NCBI GenBank assembly: GCA_964534945.1
Contig: CAZHSB010000006.1
Coordinates: 1 to 45,902 of the forward strand
DNA length: 45,902 nt
DNA from: CAZHFA01 sp964534945
GTDB lineage: Bacteria > Bdellovibrionota_C > UBA2361 > CAKMMH01
Reading direction: 5' to 3'
Shown piece by piece: positions 33,807 to 43,128 of the stretch. Every line of letters begins with the position of its first letter. The first letter of the stretch is position 1. A program made the position numbers and the translations under genes. The notes below the pieces were generated by a model. It was not told the DNA's origin and did not search any database. It saw only the letters and a program-made list of their open reading frames with translations.

Positions 33807-34655
33807 ATGGGAAAAGATGTAAAGATTAAAGGAAAGATTACGCCTTTTACGTTTTTTTTTGCGATTATATTACCGTTATTAGTTTTCTTCACTGTCTATA
33901 AGATTTCCACATTAAAAAAAGGGAACGCAGAGGGAAAAAGTCCTAAGAAAGCATTTTCTGTAAAAATTCCAGGAACAAGTTTTAGAATTTTTGATGAGAC
34001 GAAATTAAATCCTCAAAAAGGAAATGATTTTGTTTTGACATTATGGGTAAAGTTTAGAAAACTTCCTAAAGAAGATGGAAGAATAGTTTTGCTTACTAAA
34101 TATGATGCAAGCACTGCTTATAAGCAAGGATATGCTGTGGCTATCGATAAAAAGTCTACAGGTTTTAGGGGAAGTGTCTTTTGGCAAGATATGAACAATA
34201 ATGGTAGATGGTATACGTTTGATGAGATTCCCATTATAGTTGGTAATTGGTTCATGTTTACAATAAGCTTTACTTCAAACGAGCATTTGGCTTTTCATTA
34301 TACATATTCAATTGGCGAGAAAGTTTTCACTAAGCTTATTGGAGCATATAAAATTAGTGCAATACCAGCAAGCGTAAGTTCCTTTAGGGTCGGATCTTTA
34401 GTTTCTCAAATTTTTGATGGAAAGATTGGTACAGTTTCTCTTATTAAAACTTCCAATGTCGAAGAAAATCTTAACGATATTATTAAAGAAAATTTTATGA
34501 ATTCTCAACGTCCTTCAAAGAGATTTAAAAAGGAAGAAATTCTTTTGTGGGTCATCGCGGGGAGAGAAGATATAGGGCAATATAAATTTCCAGTAAAAAG
34601 AATTGGAAAAGCGACGAAAGAAGATCAAGAAAGTGATTTAGACGCTGATAAATAA
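33807..34655 (+). CDS. Membrane-anchored LamG/concanavalin-like protein
   Basis: A 282-residue protein with one N-terminal helix at about residues 12-31 (PFTFFFAIILPLLVFFTVY). The rest is probably extracytoplasmic and resembles a concanavalin A-like/LamG beta-sandwich: NDFVLTLWVKFRKLP, a middle WYTFDEIPIIVGNWFMFTIS, then FRVGSLVSQIFDGKIGTVSL. This is the usual pattern of strands around a W..hv.it turn. Such domains bind glycans or proteins, but the ligand is unknown. The polar tail is acidic. It follows rplI after 31 bases and precedes the Wzy_C gene, so it may belong to surface-glycan work. Confidence 0.6.
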   Translation: MGKDVKIKGKITPFTFFFAIILPLLVFFTVYKISTLKKGNAEGKSPKKAFSVKIPGTSFRIFDETKLNPQKGNDFVLTLWVKFRKLPKEDGRIVLLTKYDASTAYKQGYAVAIDKKSTGFRGSVFWQDMNNNGRWYTFDEIPIIVGNWFMFTISFTSNEHLAFHYTYSIGEKVFTKLIGAYKISAIPASVSSFRVGSLVSQIFDGKIGTVSLIKTSNVEENLNDIIKENFMNSQRPSKRFKKEEILLWVIAGREDIGQYKFPVKRIGKATKEDQESDLDADK

Positions 34656-34692
34656 TATGGCTTAGTGAACATGGGATCGTAATAGGATTTTT

Positions 34693-36468
34693 ATGCTTTT
34701 TATAATACTTGGCACAATATTTTCTTTTTTATCTCTAACGCCAAGTGGAATAATTGTTTATTTGGCATTTTTGTTGGAAAGTATTTTCCTTAAGATTTAT
34801 AAAAAAGGCTTCTGCCAACTTCCTGTAATTTTTTTATTTACACCATTTGTTAGCTTTTTTGATATAACACTTTTACCTATTATGCTTGGTACGCTTCTTT
34901 GTATTGAAAAAGAAAGAGTAAAAGAGATAAAGATTTTTCCTTATTTTACCTTATTTTTATTATGCGCGTATTGTATTCAATTTTTTTATATTTTTGAGGA
35001 CATTCCATTTTTATTTAAAAATTATGGCATAGAAGATCTATATTCTTTTTTTAATTATAACAATCTTTTTTATAGAAATTTATTTTATATCTTCCTTTAT
35101 CATTTTTCATTTCTTGATTTTTTGATTCTTTCAAGAGATAGGGTGCTTTGCCAAAATTCATTAAAATTTTTAAAAGTAGGAGCGATATTTTGTATTGTGT
35201 TTTTTTTAATGCATTTATTTTTGCCAACAAAATTTTTCATGGGAATGAATTCGTATTGGGCTAGCTTAAATAGATATTCAGGTGGCTTTTCAGATCCAAA
35301 CTCTGCAGGACTTTCTTTGTTTTTAATGATTCCTTTTTTAATTTACTATTCAAAAGTTGAAAGTCAAAAAAATAAAATTTGTACAATTATAATTTGCTTA
35401 TTATTGTTGATTGTAGGTTTTTTTACAGGATCTAGAAGTTTCATATTGGGATTATCGCTAGTTTTTTTATTTTTGATTTTAAATGGAAAAAGAATTTTTA
35501 TTGTAACGTTCTTGTCCTCTTTATTATTTTTTGTTGCAACGAATATATTCTTTTACATATATGGTATGGAGTCTCTTAATTTTTTACCAAGCACTCTTTT
35601 GAGAGTTTTTAAAGGCCTATATATTGGAGAACTTCAAAATACATTTGGATCAAGATTTTATTTTACAATAATTTCTTTTTATGTTTTTAAAGATAATATT
35701 TTTACGGGTGTTGGATTTAATAATTTTTATTCATATTTTCCATATTTTTCAAACTTATTAGGATTTAATACAGGAAGTTGGCAAGATAGTACATGTAATT
35801 TTTATCTTGGCGTCTTGGCAGAAGGCGGAATTATAGCTTTACTATTTTTAGTGCTTTCTTTTGGAGGAATTAGGGTTAAAAAAGAAAAAAACAGGCTTAT
35901 GTTTCTTACATTTTTAAGTTTTCTAGTAATTTTATGTTTTGTAAGCTTTTTATCTATAGAATTTATAATTCTTTCTGCATTATTGTTTGCACTTCTTTTT
36001 GATTTTAAAATAAAAAAAGCTTCTTTTGGCTTTTATGCTTTTCTCGTAGCATCACTTTGTTTTTATAATATTTTGTTCTTTTATAAAAATTTATCCTTTT
36101 ATGGGCTTTATAATTTAGAAAATGAGAATGGAAAAATTGCAGTTTGGACATTTAAAAAATCATCGTTTCCACTAAAATGTTTGGATAATAAGGCTACTTT
36201 GAATTTTAGCGTTCCAAGATTAAATATAAATGATTATCCAATTAGTCTTTCGTATGCTACAAACTTTGGACAGTCTAGAAATATGGAAATATCTGATGGC
36301 AAAATGCAGGAAATCATTTTAAATTGCAATAATAAAGATGTCGTTAATGTTTCTATGGATGTTAATAATCTTTGGCTTCCACGAGAGTTAGATGATAAAA
36401 GATTTTTGGGAGTAAGAGTATATCTTGAAAATATTTTAGATATGCCATTAAAAGGGAATCACAAATGA
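34693..36468 (+). CDS. O-antigen ligase/polymerase-like membrane protein (Wzy_C)
   Basis: Polytopic protein of 591 residues with about ten to twelve helices. The Wzy_C-type core shows SGGFSDPNSAGLSLFLMIP, FFTGSRSFILGLSLVF, and a periplasmic loop with FGSRFYFTIISF and FTGVGFNNFYSYFP. QDSTCNFYLGVLAEGGIIALL then leads into the last helices. It could join O-antigen to lipid A core (WaaL), polymerise repeats (Wzy) or glycosylate a pilin (PilO/TfpO type). The final 120 residues are an unusual soluble beta-rich tail. Its stop overlaps the ispH start (ATGA). Confidence 0.75.
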   Translation: MLFIILGTIFSFLSLTPSGIIVYLAFLLESIFLKIYKKGFCQLPVIFLFTPFVSFFDITLLPIMLGTLLCIEKERVKEIKIFPYFTLFLLCAYCIQFFYIFEDIPFLFKNYGIEDLYSFFNYNNLFYRNLFYIFLYHFSFLDFLILSRDRVLCQNSLKFLKVGAIFCIVFFLMHLFLPTKFFMGMNSYWASLNRYSGGFSDPNSAGLSLFLMIPFLIYYSKVESQKNKICTIIICLLLLIVGFFTGSRSFILGLSLVFLFLILNGKRIFIVTFLSSLLFFVATNIFFYIYGMESLNFLPSTLLRVFKGLYIGELQNTFGSRFYFTIISFYVFKDNIFTGVGFNNFYSYFPYFSNLLGFNTGSWQDSTCNFYLGVLAEGGIIALLFLVLSFGGIRVKKEKNRLMFLTFLSFLVILCFVSFLSIEFIILSALLFALLFDFKIKKASFGFYAFLVASLCFYNILFFYKNLSFYGLYNLENENGKIAVWTFKKSSFPLKCLDNKATLNFSVPRLNINDYPISLSYATNFGQSRNMEISDGKMQEIILNCNNKDVVNVSMDVNNLWLPRELDDKRFLGVRVYLENILDMPLKGNHK

Positions 36469-37601
36469 TTTTAAAAGATTATGATTCTAAATTTTTAAAT
36501 GATATAAGAGAAAAAGATAAGAATGATAATCCAAGCGATTTTTCTCCTTATAAATTTGAAATGGGCAAATATGTCGTTATGCTTCCAAGATATTTTGGAT
36601 TTTGTTTTGGTGTGAGAAATGCCCTAAACATAGCTTCAAATGCAATTTTAAAAAATCAAGATAAAAGAAAATATATTTTAAGCGAGATAATACATAATCA
36701 AAATGTAAATGATGATTTGATTGCAAGTGGAGTTACATTTATTTTTGATAAAAATGGAAAACAAAAAATTTCTTACGATGAAATAAATGAAAATGATGTT
36801 TGTATAATTCCTGCTTTTGGAACGACACAGAAAATCTATGAAATACTAAATAGAAAAATAAAAAAAGAAAATATCTGTGATACTTGTTGCCCCTTTGTTA
36901 AAAAAGTTTGGGAATCGTCAAAAAAAATAGGAAAAGAAAATGCTACAATTTTAATACATGGGAAGTTTAATCATGAAGAAACAAAAGCTACGTTTTCTTT
37001 GGCAGAAAAAGAGGGGGCAGTAATTGTTATAAAGGATTTAGAAGAGGCTATATTTTTAGGAGAGTGTATAAAGGGGACAATATCTAAAGAAAAGTTTTAT
37101 GAAAAATTTAAAAATGTTATATCTTTAAATTTTAATTTTGAAAAGGATTTAAAACGAATCGGTATTGTGAATCAAACTACGATGTTAGCCGAAGATACAT
37201 TGGCGATTTCAAGAACGATTAAAGAGGCGTTGTCTTCAATAAAAGATGGGAGTTTCTTGGATTTTGGTGCAACTCTTTGCTATGCAACATCAAGAAACCA
37301 AAAATCTGTTTATACTTTAATGAAAGAAAAACTTGATGCGGTGTTTGTAATAGGAGGTTTTAATTCATCTAACACTGCAAATTTATATAAGATAGCGAAA
37401 TGTTTTTGCGATAAGACATATTTCGTAAAAGATGAAAAAAGTGTTGTTTCTAAAAATGAGCTTTTATCTTTTGATTTAGAAAAAAAAGAAGAAATTTTAA
37501 TAAAAGATTATTTATTAAATATTTCTAAAATAGGAATTATAGCAGGTGCTAGCTGTCCAGATTCTTTAATAGAGCGATTTTTAAAAACTGCCTTTTTATG
37601 A
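36465..37601 (+). CDS. ispH: 4-hydroxy-3-methylbut-2-enyl diphosphate reductase
   Basis: Last step of the MEP isoprenoid pathway, making IPP and DMAPP with a 4Fe-4S cluster. The three cluster Cys are visible at 47 (FGFCFGV), 142 (CDTCCPF) and 272 (LCYATSRNQ). Substrate residues HNQN at 77-80, HGKFNHEE and NQTT at 236-239 are present. At 378 residues it is longer than the E. coli enzyme (about 316): an N-terminal extension of some 33 residues precedes the core and there is an insert near 200-225. It feeds lipid carrier synthesis (uppS at 42375). Coupled to the Wzy_C gene by a 4-base overlap. Confidence 0.93.
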   Translation: MILKDYDSKFLNDIREKDKNDNPSDFSPYKFEMGKYVVMLPRYFGFCFGVRNALNIASNAILKNQDKRKYILSEIIHNQNVNDDLIASGVTFIFDKNGKQKISYDEINENDVCIIPAFGTTQKIYEILNRKIKKENICDTCCPFVKKVWESSKKIGKENATILIHGKFNHEETKATFSLAEKEGAVIVIKDLEEAIFLGECIKGTISKEKFYEKFKNVISLNFNFEKDLKRIGIVNQTTMLAEDTLAISRTIKEALSSIKDGSFLDFGATLCYATSRNQKSVYTLMKEKLDAVFVIGGFNSSNTANLYKIAKCFCDKTYFVKDEKSVVSKNELLSFDLEKKEEILIKDYLLNISKIGIIAGASCPDSLIERFLKTAFL

Positions 37602-37634
37602 GTTAATTAAAAAAATATAATAAATTTTATTGTG

Positions 37635-38381
37635 TTATTTTTGATACACATTATTTAAAAAATCTTCTTCATCTTTTAAAAATTTTATTTTTGAATATAT
37701 TTTTAATAACTCTTTATCTTCTGGATTTATATATCCCCAACCAGCAAGGCAAAGAGAAAGCCATGATGAGGGGTTAAGCTTGTTATCTATTTTTATTAAA
37801 TTATCTAATGCATCGTCTATGAAAGTACATTCTTGATTTTCTTTTTTGTAAATTTTAAGAATTTTTTCTGATTTTGATCCATCTTCATCTGATGAAAAAA
37901 TAAAATTATCATCTAGTTTTTTGCCAAAATGAGTTAATAAAAGTTTTATTGAACTTTTATCTTTATTGCTAACAATATAAAAATTTTTATCTTTTAAAAA
38001 ATGCCAAATTTTGGGATAAGGATTGTTTAGTGATAACCAATCATCTTGATTATTTGTCATAAATGAGTATCTATTTTTAAAGAAGGTATCTTCTAAGTTT
38101 TTAGAAGATTCATTTTCTTTGTTATATCTATTTAAAAAAATTTCTTTTGAAATTAAATGGGGAGCTTTTTCATCTTCAAATTCTTCTAAACAAAGTTTCG
38201 CACAAATCATCATTCCAAGCCCATTTACTGGCCTTGGCCTATTTATCTTGAAATATTCTAAATATCCCTTTGGTACAGAGGTTGGATTCATTTGTATGTT
38301 TTTTAAAGAGCAGTATGTTAAAACCCCGAGCTCATCAACTGTATTAAATAAAACACCATCAAAATCAAAAATATAAATCAT
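37635..38381 (-). CDS. HAD-superfamily hydrolase
   Basis: Probable phosphatase of 248 residues. Motif I IFDFDGVLFNT at the N-terminus; motif II YIVSNKD near 137; motif III Lys in GSKSEKI; motif IV TFIDDALDNL. The cap between motifs I and II is helical, the common phosphoglycolate-phosphatase-like subclass. Substrate unknown. AAGAGGAG a few bases before the ATG is a strong ribosome site. It is divergent from the metallohydrolase gene and convergent with ispH. Confidence 0.75.
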   Translation of the reverse strand: MIYIFDFDGVLFNTVDELGVLTYCSLKNIQMNPTSVPKGYLEYFKINRPRPVNGLGMMICAKLCLEEFEDEKAPHLISKEIFLNRYNKENESSKNLEDTFFKNRYSFMTNNQDDWLSLNNPYPKIWHFLKDKNFYIVSNKDKSSIKLLLTHFGKKLDDNFIFSSDEDGSKSEKILKIYKKENQECTFIDDALDNLIKIDNKLNPSSWLSLCLAGWGYINPEDKELLKIYSKIKFLKDEEDFLNNVYQK

Positions 38382-38481
38382 AAAAAATTTTCTCCTCTTG
38401 AATGCTTAGTTATAGCTTGTTATCCTAGCATAGAATATTACATAAAAATGTTATAAATTTATAAAAGGTTTATCTAAATAA

Positions 38482-39276
38482 ATGAAGTGCTCAGTCTTAT
38501 CAAGTGGTAGTAAAGCTAACTCAACATATATAGAAACAAACGATGCTCGTATCTTAATAGATTGTGGGCTTTCATGCAAACGATGTGAGTATGCGTTAAA
38601 GGAAATTGGTGTTGACGCAGATAGTATAGATATCATATTAGTGACGCACCCTCATAGTGATCATATAAAAGGAGTTAGCGCTTTTAGTAATAAGCATCAT
38701 GTTCCTGTTTGGAGTACAGAAGGGACTTTAAATAAGATAGTAGATCCGTATGAGCCAGTGCTTTTAAATCAAAATTCTTCTTATCAATTTAAAACGACAA
38801 AAATTGAGACAGAACAAACATGCCATGATTCTTTATCATCGTTATCTTATAAAGTTTCTCAAGAAAATTATTCAATTGGTTATTTAACAGATACTGGTTG
38901 TGTCACAAAGGGAATGGAAAAATTTTTTAAAGGAGTAAATTCTATAATTTTAGAGTTTAATCATGATCCTATAATGCTTCAAACTTGTAATTATGCTTGG
39001 GCATTAAAAGAAAGGATAGCTTCAAATTACGGGCACCTTTCTAACATTCAAGCAGGTGATCTGTTAAAAAAAATATATCACCCTGAGCTAAAAATGGTTT
39101 TTTTGGCTCATATTAGTGAAAATTCAAATACACCAGATTATGCCTTAAAAGAAGCAAAGCGTGCGCTTGCAGATCTAGGGGACTGCCTTTTTAAGGTAAC
39201 AGGCTACGTACCGACCCAGCTTTATGATTTATCAAAAGATTTAGATGGGTTAGAAAAATATAAAGTGGCTGTCTAA
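38482..39276 (+). CDS. Metallo-beta-lactamase-fold hydrolase, YycJ/WalJ-like
   Basis: Cytoplasmic metal-dependent hydrolase, 264 residues. MKCSVLSSGSKANSTYIETN is the YycJ family start, then the metal site THPHSDHIKG (HxHxDH). TDTGCV supplies the next ligand, LEFNHD and SNYGHLSN another, and AHISENSNTPDYA closes the domain. Relatives act as 5'-3' exonucleases or influence cell-wall signalling, so the role here is open. It stands alone, with a 176-base gap before rpsB. Confidence 0.82.
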   Translation: MKCSVLSSGSKANSTYIETNDARILIDCGLSCKRCEYALKEIGVDADSIDIILVTHPHSDHIKGVSAFSNKHHVPVWSTEGTLNKIVDPYEPVLLNQNSSYQFKTTKIETEQTCHDSLSSLSYKVSQENYSIGYLTDTGCVTKGMEKFFKGVNSIILEFNHDPIMLQTCNYAWALKERIASNYGHLSNIQAGDLLKKIYHPELKMVFLAHISENSNTPDYALKEAKRALADLGDCLFKVTGYVPTQLYDLSKDLDGLEKYKVAV

Positions 39277-39365
39277 TTTGCAAATTATGATGTAATATGC
39301 TAACTTAACAAGGTTTTGTAGAAAGTATTTCTGCAAATTTTACGTATTTTAAAAAATTTTACACA

Positions 39366-39447
39366 CTCAAGCATTATAACTTAGTGTTTTTCATTTTGAT
39401 TAATGATCTTGTTTGATTGCTTGAGGAGGATTAACTAAGTTTAGGAG
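39366..39447 (+). promoter_or_regulatory. Candidate pseudoknot in the rpsB mRNA leader
   Basis: Two perfect 8-bp pairings interlock: CTCAAGCA (39366-39373) with TGCTTGAG (39418-39425), and AACTTAGT (39378-39385) with ACTAAGTT (39434-39441). The order A-B-A'-B' is an H-type pseudoknot. The last strand ends two bases before the AGGAG ribosome site (39443-39447), so folding could hide the site, as in ribosomal-protein autoregulation. Eight-base matches can occur by chance in AT-rich DNA. Confidence 0.4.
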
Positions 39448-39452
39448 ATAAT

Positions 39453-40247
39453 ATGACAGAAGAATTAAATAATGTAGAGGAAACTACTTCTACAAATAAT
39501 AGTGAAGTAGCAGAAGAGGCAGTAGTTGAAATAAAATCGTTATTAAAAGCTGGGGCACATTATGGGCATCAAACAGTTCGTTGGAATCCAAAAATGCTTC
39601 CATATATTTATGGTCAAAGAAATAATATTCATATTATAAATCTTGATATCACCATGAGAAAATGGTTAGAAGCAAGAAAATTTATTGTTGATAAAGTTTC
39701 TCAAGGTGCAACGATTCTTTTTGTTGGGACAAAGCAACAAGCAAGAGATGTTATAAGAGATGCTGCAACAAAGTGTGAATCTTTTTATATCAATAATCGT
39801 TGGCTAGGTGGAACTCTTACGAATTTTTCTACGATTAAACGTTCAGTAGAAAAGATGAATAAGCTAAGAAAACTTTTAGTAGATGCCGAAAATGAAGCAA
39901 CAGGAGTCAAGTTAAATAAAAAAGAAAAATTGGGTATTTCGAAAACATTAGAAAAGTTGTCGGTTAATTTGGACGGAATTTGTAATATGAAAAGAACGCC
40001 CGATTTAATTTTTGTTGTTGACATTACAAAAGAGGATATTGCTGTAAAAGAGGCTAAGATCTTGAATGTGCCTGTAATTGCATTAGTTGATACAAACTGT
40101 GATCCTGATGAAATTGATTATGTTATTCCATCAAATGATGATGCATTAAGGACAATTTCTCTTTTCTGCAACGCAATAGCAGATGCAGTGATCGATGGGA
40201 AAAAAGCTTTCGCAGCAAAATTTAGTAAAGTTGATAAAGCACAATAA
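39453..40247 (+). CDS. rpsB: 30S ribosomal protein S2
   Basis: Small-subunit protein of 264 residues. AGAHYGHQTVRWNPKMLPYI then YGQRNNIHIINLD, ILFVGTKQQARDVI, NNRWLGGTLTNFSTI and ALVDTNCDPDEIDYVIPSND are all standard. There is a 25-residue acidic N-terminal extension before the core (MTEELNNVEETTSTNNSE). First gene of the rpsB-tsf-pyrH-frr-uppS-cdsA-rseP group. Confidence 0.97.
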   Translation: MTEELNNVEETTSTNNSEVAEEAVVEIKSLLKAGAHYGHQTVRWNPKMLPYIYGQRNNIHIINLDITMRKWLEARKFIVDKVSQGATILFVGTKQQARDVIRDAATKCESFYINNRWLGGTLTNFSTIKRSVEKMNKLRKLLVDAENEATGVKLNKKEKLGISKTLEKLSVNLDGICNMKRTPDLIFVVDITKEDIAVKEAKILNVPVIALVDTNCDPDEIDYVIPSNDDALRTISLFCNAIADAVIDGKKAFAAKFSKVDKAQ

Positions 40248-40291
40248 AAAATTAATTTGTAATAGTGGTAAAAGTTAAGTAACAAAAAGTC

Positions 40292-40322
40292 AAAAACGAT
40301 GCTTTTTTTAAGCACCGTTTTT
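40292..40322 (+). terminator. Rho-independent terminator/attenuator between rpsB and tsf
   Basis: AAAAACGATGCTT (40292-40304), loop of five T, AAGCACCGTTTTT (40310-40322): a 13-position stem with one A-C mismatch that ends in five T. It separates rpsB from tsf, which are normally co-transcribed, so partial termination could set their ratio. Confidence 0.7.
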
Positions 40323-40349
40323 ATTAATTATAAAAATGGAGATTTTAAA

Positions 40350-40997
40350 ATGGCAGAAATAACAGCTAGTGTAGTAAAAGATTTAAGAGAAAAAACTGGT
40401 GCAGGAATGATGGATTGCAAAAAAGCATTGGTAGAAGCTAATGGTGATGAAGAAAAGGCAATTGAGTTACTAAGGAAAAAGGGATTAAAAAATGTAGATA
40501 AGAGGGCTGGCAAGGTTGCAGCTGAGGGAACAATTGGAACGTATGTCCACCAAGGAGCACAAATTGTTGCAATAGTTGAGTTAAATTGTGAGACAGATTT
40601 TGTTGCAAGAGGAGATGATTTTAAAAATTTAGCAAGGGATATTGCAATGCATGTAGCTGCTATGAATCCTTCATATGTAAATGTGGAAGATGTACCAGAA
40701 AATGTCATAAATAAGGAAAAAGAAATATTGATTGAGCAGTTAAATGATAAGCAAAAAGAAAAGGCTGATATGATTATTCCAGGAAAGCTTGAGAAGTTTT
40801 ATTCTGAGAATGTTTTATTAAAGCAAGCTTTTGTAAAAGCTGAAGAAAAAACAGTTGCTACTTTGATTCAAGATTTAAGTGCTAAAATTGGAGAGAAAAT
40901 AGTTGTTAGAAGATTTGTTCGCTTTCAAGTAGGCGAAGGAATCGAAAAGAAAAAAGAAGATTTCGCAGCTGAAGTTGCTGCTCAGTGTGGTAATTAA
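40350..40997 (+). CDS. tsf: Elongation factor Ts
   Basis: Nucleotide exchange factor for EF-Tu. Start at 40350 gives MAEITASVVKDLREKTGAGM then MDCKKAL, the standard beginning, with TGGAG upstream; the longer frame from 40299 would run through the terminator stem. TDFVARGDDFKNLA is the conserved core contact. At 215 residues it is the shorter class, with a reduced second core domain and the usual ending (GEKIVVRRFVRFQVGEGIE). Confidence 0.96.
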   Translation: MAEITASVVKDLREKTGAGMMDCKKALVEANGDEEKAIELLRKKGLKNVDKRAGKVAAEGTIGTYVHQGAQIVAIVELNCETDFVARGDDFKNLARDIAMHVAAMNPSYVNVEDVPENVINKEKEILIEQLNDKQKEKADMIIPGKLEKFYSENVLLKQAFVKAEEKTVATLIQDLSAKIGEKIVVRRFVRFQVGEGIEKKKEDFAAEVAAQCGN

Positions 40998-41036
40998 TAA
41001 TTGCTTTAAGTAACTTTTAAATTTTTTAGGGCGACG

Positions 41037-41753
41037 ATGTCTAGCATAAAATATAAAAGAATCTTGTTAAAGTTAAGTGGCGAAGTTCTCGCGGGGGATA
41101 AGGGGTTTGGACATGATGTAAAAGTGTTCGAATATATTCTTGAAGAGGTGAAAAAGGCAAAAGCCTTAGGGGCTCAGATTGGACTTGTCATCGGTTCTGG
41201 AAATATTTATAGAGGAAGACAAGCAAAAGAGCTAGGAATTGAAGAGGTTTCTGCGCATTATATGGGAATGCTTTCAACGGCTATAAATGCGTTGGCATTG
41301 GAAGCGTTCTTTAACAATCATGGTGTAGAGTCAAAAGCTTTATCAATGCTTTGTCTTGATAATTTAATAGAAAAATTTGTTAGGAAAAATGCAATTAATT
41401 ATTTAGAAAGTGGGAAACTCCTAATTTTTGCTTGTGGAACGGGAAGTCCTTATTTTACGACGGATACGGGAGCTAGTTTAAAAGCTGTAGAGATAAGTGC
41501 TGAGATTTTGATTAAAGGCACTAGTGTTGATGGGGTTTTTGATAAAGATCCTAAAAGATATAATGATGCAAAGTTTTTCGAAAAGATATCATACGCAGAT
41601 GTTTTATCGAAAGATTTGAAAGTGATTGATGCCACAGCAATTGCAATGTGTAAAGACAATAAAATGCCTCTTATAATTTATAATATGAATGAAAAAGATG
41701 CGTTAAAGAAGATTTTACTTGGAGAGAAAGTAGGAACTTTAGTGGAGCCGTAA
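41037..41753 (+). CDS. pyrH: Uridylate kinase
   Basis: Phosphorylates UMP to UDP; hexameric amino-acid-kinase fold. KRILLKLSGEVLAGDKGFG (ATP Lys), GLVIGSGNIYRGR, FACGTGSPYFTTDTGASLKA and DGVFDKDPKRY are diagnostic. 238 residues, normal. Placed between tsf and frr, as in most bacteria. Confidence 0.97.
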   Translation: MSSIKYKRILLKLSGEVLAGDKGFGHDVKVFEYILEEVKKAKALGAQIGLVIGSGNIYRGRQAKELGIEEVSAHYMGMLSTAINALALEAFFNNHGVESKALSMLCLDNLIEKFVRKNAINYLESGKLLIFACGTGSPYFTTDTGASLKAVEISAEILIKGTSVDGVFDKDPKRYNDAKFFEKISYADVLSKDLKVIDATAIAMCKDNKMPLIIYNMNEKDALKKILLGEKVGTLVEP

Positions 41754-41796
41754 ATAATTTTTTATACAAGATAAATTAAAATATAAAGGAAATTTT

Positions 41797-42351
41797 ATGA
41801 CTGGACAAATAGATAATTTTAAGCAAAATTGTGAAAAAACTTTAGAACACTTTAAGACAGAGCTTGGCAAGATTCGTGGAGCTAGAGCTTCTGGAGGCAT
41901 GATCGAAAATATTCCTGTTGATTATTATGGATCGATGGTTCCTCTTATTCAAATGGGATTAATAAATACTCCAGAGCCAAGATTAATAACGGTACAAGTT
42001 TATGATACGACGGCAATTGAAAGTGTAGAAAAAGCAATAAGACAAGCAGATTTAAATTTAAATCCGTCAAGAGAAGGTAATTTAATAAGATTAAATGTTC
42101 CTGCCTTAACGGAAGATAGAAGAAAAGACCTTATAAAAAAGCTTAGCAAATTAGGTGAAGATGAAAAGGTTGTTATAAGGAATCATAGAAAAGATGCGAT
42201 TGATTCCTTAAAGAAGATGGAAAAAGATAAAGAGATGACAGAAGATGAATTAAGAAAAGGTCAAACGGAGATTCAAGGTATTACTGATAAATACATCGTA
42301 AAAATTGATGAAATGTTCAAGCAAAAAGAAGCTGAAATATTAGAGATATGA
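41797..42351 (+). CDS. frr: Ribosome recycling factor
   Basis: Splits post-termination ribosomes together with EF-G. The 184 residues match RRF: a first helix ending LGKIRGARASGGMIENI, the small domain with DYYGSMVPL and VYDTTAIESVEKAI, and final helices with PALTEDRRKDLIKKL and DEKVVIRNHRKDAID. AAAGGA ribosome site. Confidence 0.97.
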   Translation: MTGQIDNFKQNCEKTLEHFKTELGKIRGARASGGMIENIPVDYYGSMVPLIQMGLINTPEPRLITVQVYDTTAIESVEKAIRQADLNLNPSREGNLIRLNVPALTEDRRKDLIKKLSKLGEDEKVVIRNHRKDAIDSLKKMEKDKEMTEDELRKGQTEIQGITDKYIVKIDEMFKQKEAEILEI

Positions 42352-42374
42352 TTTTAAAGTAAGGTTTCCTTAAG

Positions 42375-43097
42375 ATGTCCGAAAGTATTCCCCCCAAACA
42401 TATAGCAATTATCATGGACGGCAATGGTCGTTGGGCGCAGAAGCGTTTTTTGCCAAGAGCTGAGGGGCATAGACAAGGTGCAAAATCATTAAAAAAAGTT
42501 GTAATAGCGTCAAGGGAGCTAGGAATTCGATATCTTACAGTGTATGCGTTTTCTACAGAAAATTGGAAAAGACCTCAAGATGAAGTTTCTACATTAATGA
42601 AGCTCTTTATTTCTTCATTAGAAAAAGAAACATTAGAACTAAAGAAAAATAATGTAAGATTACGTGCAATGGGAGCGTTAGATATGCTTCCAGATGAGGT
42701 TAGGAAAAAATTAAACGAATCGATAGAAATTACTAAAGATTGTGATTCATTAGATTTAATCATTGCGGTATCCTATGGTGGCAGGCGTGAAATTTGTGAT
42801 GCGACAAAAAAAATTTTAAAAGATTTTGAAGATAAAAAGATAACTGTTTCTGATATTGATGAAAAATTATTTAAAAATTATTTATATCTTCCAGATGTCC
42901 CTGATCCTGATTTTATGATTCGTACATCAGGAGAACTTAGAATTTCTAATTTTCTTTTGTGGCAACTTGCTTACTCTGAATTTATTATTAGTGATAAATT
43001 TTGGCCTGAGTTTGATAAAGAAGAATTAGAAAAATGTATAATGGATTTTAGAAAAAGGTCTCGTCGCTTTGGTTGTACGGGGGAGCAGATCTCATAA
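42375..43097 (+). CDS. uppS: Undecaprenyl diphosphate synthase
   Basis: Makes the C55 lipid carrier for peptidoglycan and surface glycan from FPP and IPP. HIAIIMDGNGRWAQKR (catalytic Asp), GHRQGAKSL, YAFSTENWKRP and the C-terminal FMIRTSGELRISNFLLWQLA are all present. 240 residues. Follows frr after 23 bases; cdsA follows after 31. Confidence 0.97.
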   Translation: MSESIPPKHIAIIMDGNGRWAQKRFLPRAEGHRQGAKSLKKVVIASRELGIRYLTVYAFSTENWKRPQDEVSTLMKLFISSLEKETLELKKNNVRLRAMGALDMLPDEVRKKLNESIEITKDCDSLDLIIAVSYGGRREICDATKKILKDFEDKKITVSDIDEKLFKNYLYLPDVPDPDFMIRTSGELRISNFLLWQLAYSEFIISDKFWPEFDKEELEKCIMDFRKRSRRFGCTGEQIS

Positions 43098-43128
43098 TTT
43101 AACGTAATATATTTTATAGTTTTGACTT

